Shown here piece after piece: positions 10,538 to 21,482 of a stretch of DNA of 64,000 bases. Location of the stretch: the NCBI RefSeq assembly GCF_000143415.4, contig NW_003314287.1, positions 1,447,514-1,511,513 on the forward strand. Direction: 5' to 3'. Position numbers and translations under genes: made by a program. Within the stretch, counting starts at the first letter, position 1, and the number at the start of each line of letters is the position of its first letter. A model generated the notes under the pieces. It saw nothing but the letters and a program-made list of their open reading frames with translations. It was not told where the DNA came from and did no database searches. Source of the stretch: Selaginella moellendorffii. Its lineage: Eukaryota; Streptophyta; Lycopodiopsida; Selaginellales; Selaginellaceae.

Positions 10538-12440
10538 AAAAGATTCCTCTCCATCGCTACTAAAGAAGGAAAAAATTCTCATCATGAAGAACGGGATGTT
10601 TCCCCAACATTGTTTCTTGTAGTCAAACCTTGTTGGCTGTTTTCAAGTTTTAAGAAATTTAAACTGTGACAACTCATAAAGTAGAGGATATTAACTAATG
10701 TCTTGATGCTTTACATTAATGCACTTCATTTACATACTCTTTCAACTAGTCCATAATAAGCAAGTGATTTGTGACCATGGCCAGGCATGACGTGTACGTG
10801 TGTGTCATATTAGGCCGCAGCATGGTCTGTTCAAGTGATTACATCGGCCACATGTTTCAATTTCATATATATCCATATCCTAGCTTTTATATATATGTAC
10901 CTTCCTTTGAATTTTATTACCACAAGAGATACAGAATGCTCCAGAGGATACATGCGGACATAGCCACTCGAAGCCAAGTCCACGCTAGCAAGTGCTCCTG
11001 AAAGTGGCGTTGGAACTGTAGCAATTCCAAATCCTTTGATGAATTTCACTATCATGAAAAACAAAACCTAGCGCATGGCGGTAAAAGCAAGAGCAGAAAA
11101 TTTGATTTGTTTTCACGTGCTTAGTTTTTGTATATTCTAAGGCTAGCATAATTCTCCACTTCAATGCCTCAATGGTAAGGCCAGATTGACATGTCAACTC
11201 AGCTGTAGATTGCGGAGAAGGAAGATGGGATGTTTACCCAGACGGGCTATGGCGCCAAAAAAACAAATCCTACACGTATATAAAGTCTTATGAACGAAAA
11301 CGGATTCAACAAACCTACGGACTTCCTCAGAATCCCTCTTAGTTGAACTCAATTTCAGCTCAAAAGTGGTCCGGGCGCGTGACAGGCTTCATCAGTGACA
11401 GTCCGGGCTCCGATGAAAATCAGGGAAGCCTTCCACTGATGCATCACTAGCTATTAGATCTTATTCCTGTACTATTGGTATTATGATGTTAAAATATGTT
11501 ATCTTCTAGATCCTGGCCTTGCAGCCACTCACGAAAGTCCAAGCATACAGTTCTTTTCTACTCTTAGAGTTAGCGATCACTGGAGCTGTGAACTGGTGTT
11601 AAATACGTTTAGCATGGGCTTCATCAACTAAAGGCTAACGTTCAGTGCGATCATTCGTTTTGAATTGTCTTGCCAGTGGAATCAAGATGTCAAGATTCTG
11701 GCAAGATTCGACAACGAACAGACACAAAAGAGTATCTATTCTTAACTACGAATCCAACATCCTGTACCGAGAAATCAGGATTAGTAACGGTTTAATCTAA
11801 GAGGACAATTTGTCCTGGCATTTTAAGAACTCAATGTGCCTCCACCTAAGAAATGGCCAAGACTCTTTCTATTCGAGTAGCCAGGGCGTCAACTCGGGCT
11901 GTCATTTACACAACTCGGCCTTTCCAAACCAAAGACCTGTATAAGACATAAACATTGTCTTGAGAAACTCTTGCAAGCTGGAAAAAAGAAAGTCATACCA
12001 ATTTCCCACTCTCCATTCGTGACACTGTCATTGCCATGGATGACATTCCTGGCATAGAAAAGTTCATTCCCGAGGGAGAGCTTTAGAAACCAGAACCTTA
12101 CCTTCCAACAGCAACAGCAAGATCCCCACGTATCATTCTTGGCTCAGCTTGCAGCCACGACGCCAGGACCTTCCCATGCCTGGAATCCAAATGCTTCACC
12201 AAAGATGCCGGCTATCATGGCAGCTTTTGGCGTTGATGGTCGTTTAAACGATGCGAGATTGTCTCTGCCCTGCCCTAATCTTGTGTCGAGGAAATGTCAT
12301 GCTTGCAAAATATGCCCGGGATGGGTATTTGGAGTCCTCGTGGAAAGATTTCAACGCGATGGGTGAGAGAAGCGTTGCATCTTGGACATCGATTATCCAG
12401 CCACTGGCGGAATTAGGGAAAGTGGAACTGGCCCAGAATA
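10538..12440. repeat. Right arm of the large palindrome
   Basis: Reverse complement of 7133-9066. For example, the tract with GACATGTCAACTCAGC near 11190 mirrors 8405-8430. Differences between arms are few in the inner part and larger (indels) in the outer PPR-derived part. Confidence 0.8.
11868..12209 (-). pseudogene. NDP kinase fragment, right palindrome arm
   Basis: Mirror copy of the fragment at 7386-7744 on the opposite strand: exon 7 (from the TAG near 11870), intron 6, exon 6, intron 5, the shortened exon 5 and the end of intron 4. Same internal deletion, so it was duplicated after the capture. Confidence 0.82.
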
Positions 12441-12995
12441 TTTATGATCGGATGCCAATATGGAATGTAATCACGTCGACTTTGATGATAGCTGCATATG
12501 CCCAAAGAGGGCATTTTGACTTGGCATTGGGGGCCTTGATTCGATGCCGGAGATCAATGTGGTTACATCGATCCAATAAGATGGCTCTTGGGAGCTCGAG
12601 CTCCTGTGCTGCGCTCGTGGAGCTCTACACGCTGACTGGTCTCTTAATGGAAGCGAGGCAGCTCATTGAAAGAATGCTCCAAGTTGATATCGCATCGTGG
12701 AACATGTTGCTCGCGGGGTACTACTGCGACGACGCCAAGAGAACTTTCGATGGTATCTTCAGCCGGAACGAGGTAACCTGGAACTGGTCGGAGCTTACGT
12801 CCAGAACGGGCAGCTGAGATCGAAATGCTTGAGAGAATGCCGCAGCTTGCTCTGGTTGCGTTCTTGCTGCTTGCAGCCATGCAGGACTTGTAGTTCCAGC
12901 TGCCACTACTTCATGTCGATGCTCTCCGACTACGAGCTAGCACCTGTTGCGGAACACTTTTCCTGCGTGATCGATCCTCTGGGACGTGTTGGACT
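12210..12995 (+). pseudogene. PPR gene fragment, right side
   Basis: Longer than the left-arm counterpart. It follows the PPR gene in order: IMAAFGVDGRLN, YLESSWKDFNAMGERSVASW, PLAELGKVELAQNIYDRMP, then a jump to SSSCAALVELYTLTGLLMEARQLIERM and pieces up to VAEHFSCVIDPLGRVG. Several internal deletions and frame changes make it non-functional. Beyond 13000 it is joined to the start of an orphan-gene promoter/ATG (CTGCCAAAATGTGTGGG near 13030). Confidence 0.8.
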
Positions 12996-12999
12996 CCGC

Positions 13000-13813
13000 A
13001 CAGTTCTCTTCTGGTTTTGCTTTTGGTCTGCCAAAATGTGTGGGAGTGGTCACAAGATGCTGCCACGTGGCAGAGAATGGAGGGTTCTGATATTGTAAGA
13101 TTCACACGATGGTATTGATCTTTACCTGTAATTACTGTAAACCCCCATATCCAATTGCTTTCGCGCGCTATGGTATATATGTCAAAGAGAAGATTTACAC
13201 AGGGCAATCTTTGATTCTGTCAATCTCAGCTGGGAGAGGCAGAGGGGCTGGTGGAACCAGCTGCAAACCTGGACATCAGATTTGGGCCTAGATCTGGAGC
13301 ACAGACCCGTTCCCAGAGGTGGAGCAATGGATGCCCACTGCGCTAGAGTTCTGTCATGCATCACAACATGCGGCAACTCCACGGATTCCATGGGCCACTA
13401 CATTGCTACAGTCCTGGGTTCTTCAAGCAAGTTGAGAATGGTTGAGGGACAGTTGAGAGGTAGTCTATAACCTATACTATCCGACTCCAAATCCTGCCGA
13501 CTGCTCTGATGTTTAAAGAGCAAGCAAAGAGCGAGATTGTGGTGTAATCCCATGATCCATGACCATAAAAAAAAAAAAAATGGGTGTGAATTCTTGCTGG
13601 GTTGGAGCACAGTAACTTTTAGTTCTCTTCTGTTTTCTGATCCAAACTTCTTGACCATTTGCGTTGGCGGGGTTGCGATCGATCCTGGATAAGCGCGAGA
13701 GTGAATATGCGATTCCACGATAAAATCCTTACCTGAAGGAAACGTGATTAGAAAACTCGGCCTTGGAACTCTCTGACGTACCTATGTTAAGATATTTACA
13801 TTCTGCTGTGATG
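13000..13813. other. Repeat end and 3' flank of the nucleotidyltransferase
   Basis: 13003-13110 holds a scrap of the orphan-gene start and a GATGCTGCCACGTGGCAG segment also found inside the MITE-like element. 13110-13813 contains a poly-A run (near 13567) and no recognised gene. Confidence 0.4.
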
Positions 13814-15434
13814 TCATTGCTTTACTTGTTTCTTTCCTTTCTTTTGCTTCTCCGGCCTGTCATTTTTCCTGGAAGCGTTGAGCGAGACGTGTTCCCGTAG
13901 CTGCTCTATCCCTGGCCTCGACGGATGAAAACAGGGCCGTGGACTCGCATGCGGCCACCGGAAGAGCGTTTCTTTCAGTTTTCCCAAGAACCAGTAGGAG
14001 AATTTATCGCACAGTAGCTCGTGAGTCAGCCTGAACGCCTTGCAAACATGTTGAAGGCTGCCTTGATGCACGGATCTTGAACAGTTTTCAGATAAATCAA
14101 ACGGGTCTTCCACCTTAAAAGAAAAACGAAAATTGATTCATTTCGTCGAAAAACTTTTAGTAGATCTTGCTCACCAGCAGCGCATAATTCTTGCTTGCCC
14201 ATGCCGGATCGGTGGTCGTTTTGTCCCCCCACTGTCCACGGAAAGTACACACAGCTAGACCTTGAATCCACAACTCCTCAACAGCCGAAAACTACAGAAG
14301 GAAAATCCGGGATCAGAAAGTTCATAGGAAAATCCATAATACCTGGCCAAAAAATGACACGAACAACTCTGCAACTGAGCTCGTGTTTCCCTTCCCAAAA
14401 CCTCTTTCTGTGAACTCTGCGATCCTGTTTAGATAATGAAACCCATCAGCTGCAAGCAGCAATTGTCAGTAAGCAGAAAAAAACCAATGAATCATTGACC
14501 TGAGGCACCGCCTTGACCGATGATAGCGCTCAATGGTGGCAAAATAGGCGGATTTCGAGTCTAGAGGCTTTGGTTTATCAACATCACATACAAATGTTAT
14601 GGGCTTACTTGGAGATGAAATATAACGAGTAAAGACAGTGCATACGAGTTCAATGTCCCCATCTTTGGATCGTTAATGCACTGCGCTTTGGCCCAGCACT
14701 TAACCTGGGGGAAAAAAAACAGAGAGAGCATAAGAAAAAACCAAACACAAGAAAACTCATTACACTCACGAGGAAGATGAGCTGCCTGCACCTTAAATCC
14801 ATACCAACAATCAGGCCCAGGGCGTGTGACTTGAAAACAGCGTCGGTATTGCTCACGGAGATGTCACATGAGATTCTCCACCATGCATCCTCAAACATCA
14901 AGAGTGGCACGCGAGGCCGAAAGAGAACTTGGACACGAATCGCTCCACCTGAAAGCTCTAGTTAAGTAACAACAAATCGAAGGAGGTGGCACAAGAAAAA
15001 AAAAAGTGTACTATACCAGCTTGAAGTAGAGCATCATGGATAGACTTCAGAATTTTGGTCTTTTTGCTCCTGGAAAGCGGTGCCGGCTCAAGCGGCATCA
15101 AAGTAATATCTAAATCTCCCCAAGGCGTATACAAGTTTGACAGGAACGATCCAAAAGGTTTGATTGCCAAGCCTGAAAAGAAGGTAGTGTTTGACAAGAG
15201 TAAAATGGAAGAGCAACACATACCTTTGCAAACATCGATTTCTCTTATCAAAAACTCCAGCCGCCGCAAAATATCTACTCTGGCCTCGAAATCTTGCTGC
15301 GTCGGCTGGAGCTGATTCGCAGTAGCCATCAGCAAGCCCTCGAACAGCGCTGCCGCATTGGAGCGCTTAAAATCATCCACGCGCTGGTGCTCCAGCTGCC
15401 CGGCGATCGCAGCGATGTCAAGATCCAGCGCCAT
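13814..15434 (-). CDS. Terminal nucleotidyltransferase (HESO1/URT1-like)
   Basis: Eight exons: 15434-15224, 15172-15017, 14948-14770, 14704-14609, 14560-14500, 14449-14343, 14291-14175 and 14113-13814, giving 408 aa. All junctions are GT-AG and in phase. The catalytic core is visible: FGSFLSNLYTPWGDLDI carries the G-S and D-x-D residues, and RISCDISVSN supplies the third aspartate. The second domain contains INDPKMGTLNSYALSLLVI, typical of poly(A)/poly(U) polymerases, then NPPILPPL and SSVAELFVSFF. Relatives add U or A tails to small or messenger RNAs and trigger decay. The C-terminus is basic and lysine-rich. Whether it uses UTP or ATP cannot be told from sequence. It is divergent from NDPK2, with 205 bp between starts. 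Confidence 0.88.
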
Positions 15435-15639
15435 TTCAAGCAGCGATCGTCAAGCGCCCGGAAGAATCGAGCGGAGACGCACCTTAAAATCTCTCGTCGT
15501 CCCCGCCATGAGATGGACGAACCCTAAAGTAAAAAATCAGGTCCCACGTAAGACCTTCCTTTTAATCCATCTGCCACGTAGACCGGCCCAAGGATATAAG
15601 CTCTCCTCTCCTCTCTCTCTCTTGGTTCTCGCGAGAGTC
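15435..15639. promoter_or_regulatory. Bidirectional promoter, nucleotidyltransferase/NDPK2
   Basis: 205 bp between two divergent start codons. It contains a telo-box-like AACCCTAAA at 15520-15528, GATATAAGC near 15591 as a possible TATA element for NDPK2, and a CT-rich leader (15600-15625) just before the NDPK2 ATG. Confidence 0.5.
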
Positions 15640-16637
15640 ATGGCTTCTTCTTCTCTAGCTCAAATAGTCGCGCATTCTAGCCCTAGGGTGGATACCGGCG
15701 CGTCGAGGAGGAATCGCTCGGCGCTGGCATTTCACTGCCACCGGATCTCGTGGCGCCGCCCTAGCGCCATTCGATGGCGCATCGGATCCTCGCAAGCTGC
15801 TGTGGCGAGCGAGGAGAACATTGCGGTCGTCGCTCAGCCCAGAGCAGAGGTTTGTTTGTAGTTCTTGAATTTCCGCTGGATTTCTTTCCATCTTGGCAGG
15901 GAGGGCTAGAACAAACGTATGTGATGGTGAAACCCGATGGAGTCCAACGCGGACTGGTACATGTCTTTCGAGTTTTTGCGTTCTCTAGCTATGGAAAAAA
16001 ACGATTTTGTTCTTTTGTAAGGTTGGAGAAATCATCTCTCGCTTTGAGAGGAAGGGATTTCGTCTTGCGGGATTGAAAATGTTCCAGTGCCCCAAGGATC
16101 TTGCAAAGGTGATGTAAAGCTTAAAGACCTTGCTCAAAGTTTTTCTTCTTTTTCTCTCTTGCAGAAGCATTATGAGGAGCTCCAAGAGAAGCCATTCTTT
16201 CCCAAGCTTGTGAAGTACATAACCTCCGGTCCTGTTGTTTGCATGGTAAGTTTCTCTCCTGTTGGGGCATCTTCTTTGAAGCCTTTGGATTCCAGGCATG
16301 GGAAGGTCCTGGAGTCGTGGCTTCAGCACGAAAACTTATTGGATCCACAAACCCGCTACAAGCTGAGCCAGGAACGATACGTGGGGATCTTGCTGTTGCA
16401 GTTGGAAGGTAAAGTTTTGGTTTCTAAAGTTCTCAGGAATGAAATTTTGTGCTCGGTTATACCAGGAATGTCATCCATGGTAGTGACAGTGTCGCAAATG
16501 GAGAGCGGGAGATTGGTATGCCTTTGTTTTTCCAGCTTGAAAGAGTTTCCCAAGACAATATTTGCACAGGTCTTTGGTTTGGGGAGGCCGAGTTGTGTAA
16601 ATGGCACCTGGAGTTGACGCCTTGGCTACTCGAATAA
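15640..16637 (+). CDS. NDPK2: Nucleoside diphosphate kinase 2, plastid-targeted
   Basis: Seven exons: 15640-15849, 15900-15956, 16022-16108, 16165-16245, 16296-16408, 16466-16515 and 16570-16637, giving 221 aa. It transfers the gamma phosphate between nucleoside triphosphates and diphosphates through a phospho-histidine. The NDPK fold begins at [20 protein letters not shown]. The catalytic histidine is His187 in NVIHGSDSV, and [11 protein letters not shown] closes the protein. The first 70 residues are rich in Ser, Arg and Ala with few acids, as expected for a chloroplast transit peptide. Length is close to the known plastid NDPK2 (about 230 aa). This intact gene is the source of at least four fragments in the surrounding repeats. 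Confidence 0.93.
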
Positions 16638-16639
16638 AA

Positions 16640-16883
16640 GAGTCAGAGCCACATTGAGTTTTTAAAATTGCCTCATATCTTGCAGAAAACAAAATAAAAG
16701 ACAAATTGTCTGAAACTTTGTTGGATTCGTAGGTACTTTGCATCACAAAAGGATGCTCTCTGTAGTGTGTTATATACAACAATAAGCCCATAAATGGCAT
16801 ATTCTACAAGTTTAATTATATGGCATAGAATTGAAAACAAAAATTTATTTTGTTGAAACAACCATTAGCAGCAATAGCTAGCT

Positions 16884-16884
<1 letters not shown>
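16640..16884. other. NDPK2 3' flank shared with repeats
   Basis: The sequence after the NDPK2 stop recurs in reverse complement at about 18170-18280 and 38330-38500, including TTTTGTGATGCAAAGTA. The captured fragments therefore extend past the gene into this flank. Confidence 0.6.

Positions 16885-16922
<38 letters not shown>
16885..16922. repeat. (CT)n microsatellite
   Basis: About 19 CT units. Equivalent CT/GA tracts sit at the same relative place in the repeat copies near 18080-18105 and 38278-38297, so it is a landmark of the unit. Confidence 0.9.
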
Positions 16923-16928
<6 letters not shown>

Positions 16929-17049
16929 GAACAAGCAATTAGGAAGCTTGAAACTAGGCATAGGAGGCATGAAAAGGAAGCCCTTGAAAATAAAGCATTG
17001 ATTGAATCAATGTTAGATCATTATATATGAAATCGACAGAAGTTCAAAC

Positions 17050-17445
17050 TAAAACAAAAGATGAAACAATTTAATGCTTTTATTTTGATATTGTAATAAC
17101 CCAAACATTTATATAATTACTATGCAACACTTTTGCACAATACAGACTATACACACACTAGAACAAAAGAGATTTACCCAAAGTACTAAATATCTTGTGT
17201 GCAATAGGCTCAAAGGTCTCATCTATGGTGATTTCTTATACTTTATTATAGTACTCATCCACAATCTAGACTTTCCCTTTGCCGCAGCCACAAGCTTCTC
17301 CTTTGATCATTAAATGATAAAGAGAACTTGGGGGCTATGGTTTCCCATAGGTCTTTTTAAAAAGAGGTAGAACCTCACAACAACTTGGTGTGGGGGAGTT
17401 GTAGCAATAAGGATTTAGGGTATATAGGTTGTAAAGAGTTGTCTT
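17050..17445 (-). pseudogene. Decayed 3' half of orphan gene copy B
   Basis: Continues the orphan-family sequence of 17449-17691 beyond a premature stop. Recognisable pieces correspond to the CC, YGEPK-like and WVV..YY parts of copy D, then the shared 3' tail with CTTTTATTTTGATATTG. Frame shifts and stops are present. Confidence 0.65.
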
Positions 17446-17691
17446 CACTTAGCTAGTTTCAGTCAGCATCATAGCATCCTTGTGATTCACATATAGAAGA
17501 TATAATAGGTGACCTTTGTAGAGAACAAGCTTTGTTGGCTTGGTGTTTGTATTCAACTTGACTACCAAATAAAAGTTATAACCCTTTAAACCCAAGAGTT
17601 GATTGCAGTGAAGAACATCACTAACACCTATGCTCAACACAACAATCATAACCTTGCTTGCTCCTACAAGAGGTGCACCACCTCTATACAT
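17446..17691 (-). pseudogene. Orphan MCGxG-family gene, copy B (truncated)
   Basis: Starts MYRGGAPLVGASK and runs 80 codons through LLGLKGYNFYLVVK before an early stop at the LTETS position. Copy D reads on there. The upstream region (17692-17830) keeps the normal order of promoter elements on the minus strand, including the TATA box, unlike copies D and E. Confidence 0.7.
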
Positions 17692-17830
17692 TTTTGCAAA
17701 CTGAAGAGGAATATATAAAAACTAAAAGAACTATAAGTAAGAGGTGGTGGGGGAAGGAAAGCATGCATCCTGCAATTTATAGCCTTGGTGAAATTAAGAT
17801 TTGTGAAATTCATCTCTTCACAAAATAATG

Positions 17831-18282
17831 AGTTACCATTACTATAGTTTTAAGAGGACCACTTGGTAGCATTTATGACTGAGTGGCCTTGTATGCTCTT
17901 AAGCACTCTCTATCTCTTGTGGGACTAGATATACCAACTTGTGTACCATATACACAACTAACATTTATATCAAAGGATGGATGATCATCAAAGTGGTGGT
18001 AGATATCATGTGGATAAAACAAATATGGTTGAAAACCCATAAATGATATTTGTTAAAATGCATATAAAGGTTATTTTTATTTCTCTCTCTCTTTCTCTCT
18101 CTCTCTTACACACATACACACATACACACACAAATGCCAACTATTGTTGCTAATGGTTGTTTTAATGAAATAAGTTTTTTGTTCATTTCTATGCTTATCT
18201 GGTATTTACTACTACTTTTTATGATGCAAAATATCTACAAAGTTTCAGAAAATTTGTCCTTTCTTTCTTTTTTTTCTAGCTC
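17831..18282. other. Upstream flank of copy B and CT tract
   Basis: Holds the far-upstream part of the orphan unit, a (CT)n/ACACAC tract at 18076-18131 and the start of the NDPK2-flank copy. No gene. Confidence 0.5.
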
Positions 18283-18857
18283 CAAATCTTTTATTCAAGT
18301 AGTGAGGGCATCAACTTGGGTTACCATTTACACAACTCAACCTCCCCAAACCAAAGACCTGTGCAAATATTGTCTTGGGAAACTCTTTCAAATTGGAAAA
18401 ACAAAGGTATACCAATCTCCCACTCTCTATTTGTGACACTGTCATTACCATGGATGACATTCATGGCATAACTGAGGATGAAAGTTCATTCTTGAGAACT
18501 TTAGAAACCAAAACTTTACCTTCCAACCACAATAACAAGATCTCCACATATCGTTCCTGACTCAGTGTTCATGGGCCAAATAAGTTTTTGTCTGGAAGCC
18601 ATGACTCTAAGACTTTCTTATGCCTAGAATCCACATTGCTTTGGGGTCTTGAGGCACAAGGAGATTTCACCTATTGGTGCCAATTAGGTGGTCTATGGAC
18701 CTTCATCTGAAAAGCTTCACAAAAGATGCCCTAATAGGAGAGAAACTTAGAAGCTATACTTCACAAGCTTGGGAAAGAATGGCTTCTCTTGGAGTTCCTC
18801 CTTTGTAAGATCTTTAGGGCATTGAAACATTTTCAATCCCACAAGACAAAATCCCTC
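18283..18857 (-). pseudogene. NDP kinase fragment (exons 7 to 3), copy in second island
   Basis: On the minus strand the sequence reads parts of NDPK exon 3 ([11 protein letters not shown]), exon 4 ([15 protein letters not shown]), decayed exon 5, exon 6 (His-containing region near 18440-18470) and exon 7. Frame shifts and lost splice signals make it non-coding. It joins the FYVE-derived fragment at 18857. Confidence 0.8.
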
Positions 18858-18990
18858 CAATCCAAAATTTATCATTGCGGCCAAGGAGATATGTGAATTT
18901 GTGAGCCTTGCTAGAAGCTGGAACAAGTTGCTCACTTTGAAGCTTGGCAATCATGGACGCAAAAAAAAGGTGGGTAAACATATTAAACAA
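18858..18990 (+). pseudogene. FYVE-gene fragment fused to NDPK fragment
   Basis: Reverse complement of this stretch follows + strand positions about 3813-3945 of the FYVE gene (intron 2 donor and exon 2). The fusion point to NDPK exon 3 lies at a shared GGATT. The same fusion is found near 53565. Confidence 0.75.
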
Positions 18991-19140
18991 AATATTGGAA
19001 CCTACTGCCTCGGAAATGGTGGGCAAATAGTGGCTACCTCTGCCTTGAAATGTTGATCGTGGAGGACAATAGTTGAAGAGGTGGAAGACATGGAAGCCAT
19101 TGGTGAGAGTTTGATGGCAACATTCATCCAGATAGACAAC
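18991..19140 (-). pseudogene. Exon-like segment starting MASMSST, unknown source
   Basis: On the minus strand a Ser/Thr-rich start (MASMSSTSSTIVLHDQHFK) precedes the FYVE fragment. The same segment is at 53284-53345. It looks like a transit-peptide exon but does not match NDPK2 exon 1 here. Its origin is not recognised. Confidence 0.4.
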
Positions 19141-19296
19141 ATTTACAAAAGTTCATTCTAAAACAAAAGATGAAATGATTTGGTGCAAACACCAATGCTT
19201 TTATTTTGATATTGTAAGAACCTAGGCATTTATATAGTTACTGTGCAGCACTTTGGCACAATACACACTATACACACACTTCCCCATTTATATTAT

Positions 19297-19824
19297 TCAT
19301 GGCTTTTTAGGCTCATCCTGAGCATAAACCACAAGAGCACCCAGAGTAGTAGTTTCCTTGTATGCCTTAGGTGTAAGGTTCTCACCCACAGTGATTTCCT
19401 GTATCTCATTGTAGTACTCGTTGACAACCCAAACTTTCCCGTCGCCATGATAAACAAAACTTAGGGGCTTTGGTTCTCCATAGGTCTTTTCAAAAACAGG
19501 TAGAGCCTCACAACAACCTGGTATGGGAGAGTCATAACAACAAAGATTTGGGGCATGCATGCTGTAAGGAGCTGTCTTCACTTGGCCAATTTCAGTCAGT
19601 GTCATGGCATCATTGTGATTCATATATGAAGGATATAGTGGGTGACTTTTGTAGAAAAAAAACTTTGTTGGATGGGTGCTTGTTTTTGGCTTGACTCCCA
19701 AATAGAAGTCATAACCCTTTGAGCCCAGGAGCTGATTGGAGTGGAGAACATCACCAACACTTTTGGTCAATACAATAGTCATAGCCTTGCTTGCTCCCAG
19801 AAGTGGTGCACCACCCCCACACAT
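19297..19824 (-). CDS. Orphan MCGxG-family protein, copy D (longest intact)
   Basis: Uninterrupted frame of 175 aa, the most complete member of the family. Order of features: MCGGGAPLLGASK, hydrophobic stretch with SVGDVLHSNQLLG, SKGYDFYLGVKPKTST, PLYPSYMNH, HAPNLCC, GCCEALP, YGEPKPLSF, WVVNEYYNEI, ITVGENL and a lysine/proline end. There is no intron, signal peptide, transmembrane segment or known motif that I can name. The 3' side has a conserved tail with TATATAGTTACTGTGCAGCAC and an AATAAAAGC-like signal. The TATA-containing promoter block upstream is inverted relative to the gene, so expression is doubtful. Confidence 0.55.
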   Translation of the reverse strand: MCGGGAPLLGASKAMTIVLTKSVGDVLHSNQLLGSKGYDFYLGVKPKTSTHPTKFFFYKSHPLYPSYMNHNDAMTLTEIGQVKTAPYSMHAPNLCCYDSPIPGCCEALPVFEKTYGEPKPLSFVYHGDGKVWVVNEYYNEIQEITVGENLTPKAYKETTTLGALVVYAQDEPKKP

Positions 19825-19842
19825 TTTTGCAGACTAAAGAGG

Positions 19843-19937
19843 CATTACTTTAAGTTTTACAAATTTTAGTTTCACCAAGGCTATAAATTATAGGGTGCAT
19901 GTTCTCCTCCCCCATTGCCTTTTATTTGTAGTTCTCT
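19843..19937 (+). promoter_or_regulatory. Inverted promoter block of copy D
   Basis: Copies A, B and F carry the block (CATTACTTT to TTTCACCAAGGCTATAAATT to TGTAGTTCTCT) in the same direction as the gene. Here it lies on the + strand while the gene is on the - strand. The flanking sequences (GCAATGGCAA on one side, TCTGCAAAA-ATG on the other) keep the gene's orientation, so only about 95 bp were flipped. Confidence 0.7.
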
Positions 19938-20946
19938 TTGCCATTGCTACAGTTTCAAGAAGACCACTTGATAGCATTCATGATTAGGTGGCCTTGTATG
20001 CTCAAGCACTCTCTATTTCTTGTGGGACTAGATATGCCAGCTTCTGTACCATATGCAGGACCAATATTTATATCAAAGGATGGATGATTGTCAAAAGTGG
20101 TGGTAGATGGATAAACCAAACGTGACTATTTATAAGGCTGAGAACCCATAGCTAAAAGAATTTTGTTAACGTTTTTTTTCTTCAAGTTCAAGTTAAAACT
20201 TTATTCTTTGCAGATTGTTTCCTCTACAAGAAAAAAGATCACATAAGCAAGAATTGTCCATCTAGATTCTTTCAAAAGTTTGGAGTAAGCATTGTAATAC
20301 TTCATTTAAACTCTTTACTAACATTATTAAAATTTATGACTCAATTCTATAAAAGAATTAAACACACTTTTTGCAATTACCAACTTGCATACCTACGGTG
20401 AGTCCACATCCTTTGCCCTGCAAAAAGTGATAGCATAAAATTTCAAAAAGCCATTCTTGATATACTTAATTATTATGTTCCACAAATCCATAAAAAGAAC
20501 CTGTGTATCATTTTTCTCTCCTTATTGAAAGAATCCCCCACATTTGAAACCAAATTCTTCTTCTCCCTAACAGTTTTCCACAATGCTAGATCCTTCTTCC
20601 ACATCCATGAAAAGAACATGATAGGTTTCCACTTTAGCATGGCACTTCACAAAACCAAGCTCACAAATCTCGATCCAAATGCCCATTCTTAGCATAAGCA
20701 GATTCGATCATACCATCGAAGACTGAGGGAGCATCTCCAATTTGGATGGGAAGAGTTGAGAGATAAGACCCACGAGTGGATCTGCTTGGCTTGAGGAAGA
20801 GCTTATCAGAGTGACGCATTCTTGCAGGCTCAGCACTGCCGAATGCGAGCGTTTTGCACCGACAAACAAATTTTCTGTTAGCATCCCAGGAACTAAAATG
20901 CCTCAACTTACATGGAGAGAAAAAAAGAAAGGCTTTTCCCTGGAGA
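19938..20946. other. End of repeat island; gene-poor
   Basis: To about 20160 this is the upstream flank of the orphan unit. A degenerate retroviral-type zinc-knuckle trace (KKDHISKNCPS on +, near 20230-20270) and a PPR-like scrap (VFDGMIESAYAKNGHLDRD on -, about 20670-20735) are present. Neither is part of an open gene. Confidence 0.35.
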
Positions 20947-21482
20947 CTATATCACGGCCGGATCTTGTGTCACGAAAGGGTTGGCGATTTCTTCGGTACC
21001 ATCAGTTGGAGCGACGAGCATCACCGCGGTACCTCTACAAACCTGAGAAAGAAGGAAGCCAAAACCATCAAAGTTTTCGCTCTCGAGTAAGAAAACTTAC
21101 CACTAGGCCGAGAGCTCTGGTTTGATCCGTTGTCTTCAATGGATCATCGTGATCTATTGACAGAAAAGTTTAGCTCCTTCCAGAGCAAATTCCAGACTCA
21201 TACCTCTCAAGTACTCGACTGCCTCATCCAGGACGAGATTGAGTAGCTGGTCATAGCCTTTCAAGGTCCCGATCACTGCTCCATTCCACGATTTCAAGCA
21301 AAATCCACCCCAGACTGCATTTCATACCTTGGCGCCCGCCGCTGAGCTTGACGCACACGCCCTTGTCGATGAACTTGGCCAAATCGAGCACAGTCTCCTT
21401 GCGATTCGACTGCAGGAACGAGAGAATCACACAGGGGTGAGTGGAAATCCGCGACGATCTTCCATGGAGTGGAGCTCACCAT
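20947..21482 (-). CDS. LSM7: U6 snRNA-associated Sm-like protein LSm7
   Basis: Five exons: 21482-21480 (ATG only), 21409-21328, 21275-21204, 21153-21101 and 21042-20947, giving 101 aa. It reads MSNRKETVLDLAKFIDKG..VKLSGGRQ, VIGTLKGYDQLLNLVLDEA, TRALGLVVCRGTAVMLV and EEIANPF, which is LSm7 end to end. LSm7 is part of the LSm2-8 ring on U6 snRNA and the LSm1-7 ring in mRNA decay. The Sm1 and Sm2 motifs are both intact. An exon holding just the start codon is unusual, but the GT/AG signals and frame support it. A telo-box lies 10 bp upstream. Divergent from the small coiled-coil gene. Confidence 0.93.

Noticed and set aside
16885-16922. CT tract as part of a CRISPR-like or regulatory array
   Set aside because: Simple dinucleotide repeat without spacers in a plant genome.
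20661-20740. PPR gene on the minus strand
   Set aside because: Only about 20 residues look PPR-like and the frame is short and isolated.
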